From an uncultured Mycobacterium sp. (GTDB taxonomy: Bacteria; Actinomycetota; Actinomycetes; Mycobacteriales; Mycobacteriaceae): a stretch of 47,142 bases of DNA. The translations under genes and the position numbers were made by a program. The notes beneath the pieces are model-generated. The model was not told where the DNA came from. It saw only the letters and a program-made list of their open reading frames with translations, and searched no databases. This document shows, piece by piece, positions 43,609 to 47,142 of the stretch. Within the stretch, counting starts at the first letter, position 1. The number at the start of each line of letters is the position of its first letter. The stretch spans positions 1-47,142 of the forward strand of contig FLQS01000043.1 in assembly GCA_900078375.1 (NCBI GenBank). Direction: 5' to 3'.

Positions 43609-44562
43609 GTGGGTGAGATTGTAGCCGGTTACGCGTCGTCGCATGCCTTCACTTTCATCCCGCCTCCCAGGTGGGAAGGCTTCCGCATAAAGAACAGGCA
43701 GAAGTACACATTGCGACGCGGTAAGACCCCACCTCGCCTGAGGAAAGACGAAGAACCATTCGACGACGCTGCGGCGCGTTACGCGCACATCGAGAACGGG
43801 CTTCAAAGGCTGCGTGACAGCATCAGACAAGACCGACTGGATTGCCTGATCATCATCGGTGATGACCAGAACGAGAACTTCGACGGTTCGGCACTGCCCC
43901 AGATAGCCATCCACACCGGAGAGGGGTTCACAGTGTCTGACCGCTTCTTGCCAGACGCGCGGTTTTGGAAAAGTTCGCCCGACCTCAGTAAGGACTTGAG
44001 TGAGCACACCGTCGAGGCGGGGTTCGACGTCGCCACCGTTGTCGATTTCCGTGAGACCACCTTGCACTCACACGCCCATGGCGAGATTGTGGCCAATATC
44101 CTTGGAGACCACCAAATCCCGGTGGTGTTGGTATTCCTCAATGCCGTTCACGTGCCGTCGTTGTCGCCTAAACGGTGCTTCGCGCTCGGCCGCGCGATTG
44201 CCGACGCCGTGCGGTCACGCCGCCCCGCAGGCGAGCGGATAGGTCTCTACGCGTCCGGTGGGCTCTCACACTTCACTGCCGGCTATCCATGGGCTGCCTA
44301 CGATGGGCCGCGCGTTCACGGTTCAATCGACGACGAATTCGATCGCCGCACCCTGAAGTGCCTTGCTACCGGAAACGGCTACGAGCTGAGCAAACTGACC
44401 AGCGAAGACCTGCTCAACTCTGGCAACATCGAGCTGAGATCGTGGATATGTGCTGTCGGCGCAGTCGGCGGCAACACGCCATGGGCCAGCGTCTATGAGC
44501 CCATTCCCCGCGCCCTGATGGGAATGGCCGTCGCCTGGACGAACTGCGAAGTCACTGTTTAG
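43609..44562 (+). CDS. Class III extradiol ring-cleavage dioxygenase (LigB-type)
   Basis: 317-aa non-heme Fe(II) enzyme opening a catechol ring next to the hydroxyls. Likely ligands are H12 (GYASSHA), H60 (ARYAHIENG) and the Glu in SGNIELRSW, with the catalytic His in GGLSHFTAGYPW, as in LigB. The block IIIGDDQNENF is typical. Start GTG 43609 follows GATGAGGAG. No LigA-type small subunit gene is adjacent, so it probably works as a one-component enzyme. It follows the Gfo/Idh gene by 19 nt and closes the hydrolase/alpha-5 operon. Confidence 0.88.
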   Translation: MGEIVAGYASSHAFTFIPPPRWEGFRIKNRQKYTLRRGKTPPRLRKDEEPFDDAAARYAHIENGLQRLRDSIRQDRLDCLIIIGDDQNENFDGSALPQIAIHTGEGFTVSDRFLPDARFWKSSPDLSKDLSEHTVEAGFDVATVVDFRETTLHSHAHGEIVANILGDHQIPVVLVFLNAVHVPSLSPKRCFALGRAIADAVRSRRPAGERIGLYASGGLSHFTAGYPWAAYDGPRVHGSIDDEFDRRTLKCLATGNGYELSKLTSEDLLNSGNIELRSWICAVGAVGGNTPWASVYEPIPRALMGMAVAWTNCEVTV

Positions 44563-44838
44563 CGCGTCGAACGTGAGGCACGCGAAATTTGATTCGGCGG
44601 GTGTGTGGGTTATCCGCAGACCTACTCGACGTTTGCACTGAGAACCCCCACGGTCGAAGGAAGATGTCGTCGGCCGTGACCCTGGGACGAGGGCATGTCT
44701 GCCCACCCTCTGGCCCAGTCAACCGGCAGAACCGTGGGCCGCCGAGACGCCGCTCGCGAAAGGGTATGTGTCTCAATGTCGTTGTTGCGCCGCCTGCGCG
44801 GACTGTCGGCGACAATAGGCCCACACCGAAACCAGAGT
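44563..44838 (+). other. Intergenic region before the doubly-operated promoter
   Basis: No gene recognised between the LigB-type stop and the operator region. It contains a perfect 11-bp palindrome, TGTCGGCGACA (44804-44814), about 25 bp upstream of the next operator pair. It may be an additional regulator site. Confidence 0.4.
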
Positions 44839-44872
44839 CTCTGTTTTACAGAGTAGATCTCTGTTATACAGT
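44839..44872 (+). promoter_or_regulatory. Promoter embedded in two tandem palindromic operators
   Basis: Operator 1 is CTCTGT-TTT-ACAGAG (44839-44853), a perfect 6+3+6 palindrome. Operator 2 is CTGT-TAT-ACAG (44861-44871). The centres are 20 bp apart, about two helical turns, so bound dimers would sit on one face. TTTACA (44845-44850) and TACAGT (44867-44872), spaced by 16 nt, form a promoter with each box inside one palindrome. It faces the small ORF, aldolase and bph-like genes downstream. The regulator is not identifiable here. Confidence 0.6.
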
Positions 44873-44991
44873 AAGGCTATTAGGTACAGCGCCTAACTGC
44901 GTGGAAGTGATGGCTCGTGGTTAACGATACCCTTCTGCTTCGGGGCCTCAACAGCCCAAGCTCCATAAGAACGGACAAGGAGGCGAACCGG

Positions 44992-45102
44992 ATGGCCATT
45001 TACGCTGCCAGCACCGCCCATCGCAGTTTGGGTAAGGCATCCGCAGACTTCGCTGTCGTCGTCAAGGACGGCGTCGACACCGAAACCCCGAGCTGGCGAT
45101 GA
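44992..45102 (+). CDS. Small ORF (36 aa) coupled to the aldolase gene
   Basis: ATG 44992 has a very strong ribosome site (AAGGAGG, 8 nt spacing). The peptide (MAIYAASTAHRSLGKASADF...) matches no family that I know, and has no signal peptide or membrane helix. Its stop overlaps the aldolase ATG as ATGA, while the aldolase has no good ribosome site of its own. It may be a leader peptide that sets aldolase translation, or a remnant of a lost gene. The same frame is open from GTG 44917, which has no convincing ribosome site. Confidence 0.5.
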   Translation: MAIYAASTAHRSLGKASADFAVVVKDGVDTETPSWR

Positions 45103-45878
45103 GCTCCACCCCTTCGGGCGCAGGGCTAGACACCGAACGACACGCCATCGCGCTGGCCTGTCGCGTCCTGGCGGCGCGCGACTTGGCGCCAGGCATCCTC
45201 GGCCACATCAGCCTGCGCGTCGACCGAGATCGACTGCTGATCCGATGTCGTGGTCCGCGCGAGCGAGGGCTCGCGTTCACCAGCGCAGAGGACATCCGGA
45301 TGGTCACGTTGGACGGTACAGCGGGCGGCAAAGGAGAACTCGACGATGGGTACCAGCCGCCGAACGAATTGCCACTGCACACCGAAGTGCTCCGCACCCG
45401 CCGCGATGTCAATGCTGTGGTTCATGCGCACCCCGAGGCGGTAGTCGCCGCCGATCTCGCCGGTCTGGCTGTCCGACCGATTGTCGGAGCGTTTGACATA
45501 CCCGGTTTTCGGCTCGCCGCGGCTGGCGTGCCGGTCTATCGGCGAGGCGTATTGGTGCGCAATCGGCAACTAGCCCAGGAAATGGTTGCTGCTATGGCAG
45601 ACCGGCCGGTGGTCGTTCTTCGGGCCCACGGCCTCACCAGTGCTGCGGAAACCGTCGAGCGGGCCGTACTACAGGCCATCAGCGTCGACACGATCTCGCG
45701 TTTGTCGCTCCAGATCGCTTCTGCGGGTGGCACTCTGGCTGATTTGCCTGACGCTGATGCAGCAGAGCTGCCTGATCTCGGTAACGCTTTCAACGAGACC
45801 ATCGCGTGGCGTCACGAGTTGGGGCGCCTCGAAACCCATGGTTTGTCGTGTCACCCATCGGAGAAAAGGTCCTCATAG
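45099..45878 (+). CDS. Class II aldolase/adducin-family protein (aldolase or decarboxylase)
   Basis: 259-aa metal-dependent lyase. It has the N-terminal GHISLRVDRDRLLIRCRG block, the catalytic/zinc His pair in VVHAHPEAV and the third His in RAHGLTSA, typical of fuculose-phosphate-aldolase relatives. In aromatic pathways this family includes decarboxylases of dihydroxylated acids and hydroxy-oxoacid aldolases; either would fit beside dihydrodiol dehydrogenase and extradiol dioxygenase genes. ATG 45099 overlaps the small ORF (ATGA). A 236-nt gap without a recognisable gene follows. Confidence 0.85.
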   Translation: MSSTPSGAGLDTERHAIALACRVLAARDLAPGILGHISLRVDRDRLLIRCRGPRERGLAFTSAEDIRMVTLDGTAGGKGELDDGYQPPNELPLHTEVLRTRRDVNAVVHAHPEAVVAADLAGLAVRPIVGAFDIPGFRLAAAGVPVYRRGVLVRNRQLAQEMVAAMADRPVVVLRAHGLTSAAETVERAVLQAISVDTISRLSLQIASAGGTLADLPDADAAELPDLGNAFNETIAWRHELGRLETHGLSCHPSEKRSS

Positions 45879-46114
45879 GCACATCCGGGCACGCGCTTAT
45901 GTCCATTGCCGCGGGTGGTCTGGGACGCGGCTTCCGATCCCATCGGACCATTGGCGTAGACATCCCCCGCACTCTCCTCGCCCGAGCATCGAGACCCGCG
46001 TGAATCGGAGCTTCGACAGCGCTGCGCGGATAGACCCCCCATTCAGCGGCGAGGACGCTGGTGGGCAGATGCAGAGCAACAAGAGCATTGCGCATCACCG
46101 GAGGGACGATAGTT

Positions 46115-46966
46115 TTGAGTTGGTTGACCGGGCAAGTCGCCCTGGTGACCGGCGGGGCAGCCGGAATCGGTTTGGCCGTGGTCGAGCGTTTCTTGGCCGA
46201 GGGCGCATGCGTGGGCGTCCTGGATCGCTCGGAAGGCGACCTGGCTACCATCGGCAACGCCGACGGCAGGCTCATCGCGGTAACAGGTGACGTGACGTCG
46301 TATGCAGACAACGTCATGGCGGTGCGCGAAACGGTCGATGCGTTCGGAAAGCTCGACGTCTTCGTCGGCAACGCTGGGATCTTCGATTACTTTGCCCCTT
46401 TGGTGGGTTTCGACGGAGCCGACCTCAGCAGCGCCTTCGATGAGATCTTCGCGGTCAATGTAAAGGGCTACCTCCTTGGTGCCAGGGCCGCCGTTCCTGA
46501 ACTCCTCAAAAGCGATGGCCCGAGCATGATCTTCACCGTCTCCAACTCTGGCTTCTATGCCTCCGGTGGCGGCCCGCTGTACACCGCTTCCAAGCACGCA
46601 GTCGTTGGCGTAGTGCGTGAACTGGCCTACGAGTTGGCGCCGAAGATCAGGGTGAATGGCGTCGCTCCAGGCGGCACGGTAACGGGCCTGCGTGGAATCG
46701 AGGACCTCGGCCAGGGTCAGGACGTGTTGTCATCGGTGCCCGGCATCGCCGACATTATGAGTACTACAAACCCATTGCAGTACGCGCAGCAGCCCGCCGA
46801 TCACGCCGGCCTGTATCTGCTACTCGCGTCTGCAGACAACTCGCGAGCGGTGACCGGCGTCGTCATCAACAGCGACGGCGGCTTGGGCGTGCGGGGCCTC
46901 AACCAGCCGTCCGGAGGGCTGGAACTTGCCACCGGCGCGATGCGCATCGACGTCGGGTCAACATAG
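46115..46966 (+). CDS. cis-Dihydrodiol dehydrogenase, SDR (BphB-like)
   Basis: 283-aa SDR close to cis-2,3-dihydrobiphenyl-diol dehydrogenases. The glycine motif is TGGAAGIG, then NAGIFDY, the catalytic Ser in FTVSNSGFYASGGG, YTASKHA for Tyr/Lys, and the subfamily block VRVNGVAPGGT in the form IRVNGVAPGGT. It converts a cis-dihydrodiol to a catechol with NAD. The frame is open from 46061; TTG 46115, 9 nt after GGAGGG, gives the normal N-terminus SWLTGQVALVTGG. It precedes a BphC-like gene by 12 nt, the order seen in biphenyl-type pathways. Confidence 0.88.
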   Translation: MSWLTGQVALVTGGAAGIGLAVVERFLAEGACVGVLDRSEGDLATIGNADGRLIAVTGDVTSYADNVMAVRETVDAFGKLDVFVGNAGIFDYFAPLVGFDGADLSSAFDEIFAVNVKGYLLGARAAVPELLKSDGPSMIFTVSNSGFYASGGGPLYTASKHAVVGVVRELAYELAPKIRVNGVAPGGTVTGLRGIEDLGQGQDVLSSVPGIADIMSTTNPLQYAQQPADHAGLYLLLASADNSRAVTGVVINSDGGLGVRGLNQPSGGLELATGAMRIDVGST

Positions 46967-46978
46967 GAGGTTTTACAC

Positions 46979-47142
46979 ATGTTGGTGAAAGCGTTGGGTT
47001 ATGTGGGTGTGGAGTCTCCGGATGCGAAGGAGTGGTTGGCGTTCGGTCCGGAGGTTTTGGGGATGGAGGCGGTTGAGGCGTCCAGTGGATCGGTCCTGTT
47101 GCGGATCGACGACGCCGATCATCGTTTGGCTGTGCATCACGG
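46979..47142 (+). CDS. Extradiol dioxygenase, type I/glyoxalase fold (BphC/HsaC-like), N-terminal part
   Basis: Start ATG 46979 follows AGGAGG; 54 codons are visible before the window ends. The start VKALGYVGVESPD, then WLAFGPEVLGMEAVE and a DDADHRLAVHH segment, are typical of the first vicinal-oxygen-chelate module of 2,3-dihydroxybiphenyl 1,2-dioxygenase and relatives such as HsaC. Iron ligands lie in the C-terminal half, which is not in the window. With the upstream BphB-like gene it forms a dehydrogenation and meta-cleavage pair. Confidence 0.85.
   Translation, partial: MLVKALGYVGVESPDAKEWLAFGPEVLGMEAVEASSGSVLLRIDDADHRLAVHH

Noticed and set aside
45806..46003. 65-aa open frame after the aldolase gene
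   Set aside because: Mostly overlaps the aldolase in another frame, with no ribosome site or family match.
1..47142. CRISPR arrays, tRNA or rRNA genes
   Set aside because: No regularly spaced repeats, cloverleaf-like sequences or rRNA-like segments were noticed.

Overview
All intact genes in this window (about 47 kb) lie on the + strand. The DNA is GC-rich with many GTG/TTG starts and 1- or 4-base stop/start overlaps. It carries a complete mce lipid-import operon (yrbE-A, yrbE-B, mceA-F, two Mce-associated proteins). This points to a mycolic-acid actinobacterium (Mycobacterium/Mycolicibacterium or a close Mycobacteriales relative) that degrades a hydrophobic aromatic, terpenoid or sterol-like compound. 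Species and substrate cannot be fixed from the sequence alone.

Layout. (1) 1-7314: tail of an oxygenase beta subunit, a Rieske oxygenase alpha subunit (alpha-1), an SDR and a zinc alcohol dehydrogenase. A coupled group follows: a BNR/Asp-box beta-propeller protein, a second Rieske alpha/beta pair (alpha-2/beta-2), an SCP2 sterol-carrier-like protein and an intradiol-dioxygenase-like protein without visible iron ligands. (2) 7442-18116: the mce operon, followed by an EPHX1-type epoxide hydrolase (18184) and an aldehyde dehydrogenase (19472). (3) 20933-27360: a scar region with broken IS5-like, IS21 (IstA), IS3 (OrfB) and tyrosine-recombinase genes and a broken fumarylacetoacetate-hydrolase gene. 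Inside it are an intact DHA2-type MFS exporter with a MarR regulator, and a TetR regulator. (4) 27469-34720: a third Rieske alpha/beta pair and alcohol dehydrogenase, paralogous to region 1. A CoA-transferase, a thiolase-fold protein without the usual Cys, a DUF35 protein, a double-hotdog MaoC-like protein and a small [3Fe-4S] ferredoxin follow. (5) 34968-39139: fourth Rieske alpha/beta pair, cupin, 3-hydroxyisobutyrate-dehydrogenase-like enzyme and a MarR regulator. (6) 39615-44562: C-C-hydrolase-like alpha/beta hydrolase, fifth Rieske alpha/beta pair, Gfo/Idh/MocA dehydrogenase and a LigB-type extradiol dioxygenase. (7) 44839-47142: a promoter covered by two CTGT-N3-ACAG palindromes, a small ORF with a strong ribosome-binding site, a class II aldolase/decarboxylase, a BphB-like dihydrodiol dehydrogenase and the start of a BphC/glyoxalase-fold extradiol dioxygenase.

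How the genes may work together (inference): the Mce system imports a hydrophobic substrate. Rieske oxygenases hydroxylate it, and SDR, MDR and Gfo/Idh enzymes oxidise the diols or alcohols. Extradiol dioxygenases and a C-C hydrolase open and cut rings. Epoxide hydrolase and aldehyde dehydrogenase handle side products. The CoA-transferase, MaoC-like protein and thiolase-like/DUF35 pair shorten CoA-linked acids, possibly by retro-aldol cleavage as in Ltp2-type steroid side-chain removal. No ferredoxin reductase is present, so the oxygenases must borrow one from elsewhere.

The best candidates for something undescribed are the propeller/Rieske/SCP2/intradiol-like operon (3636-7314), the thiolase-like/DUF35/MaoC/CoA-transferase block (30542-34492), and the doubly-operated promoter with its small leader ORF (44839-45102).
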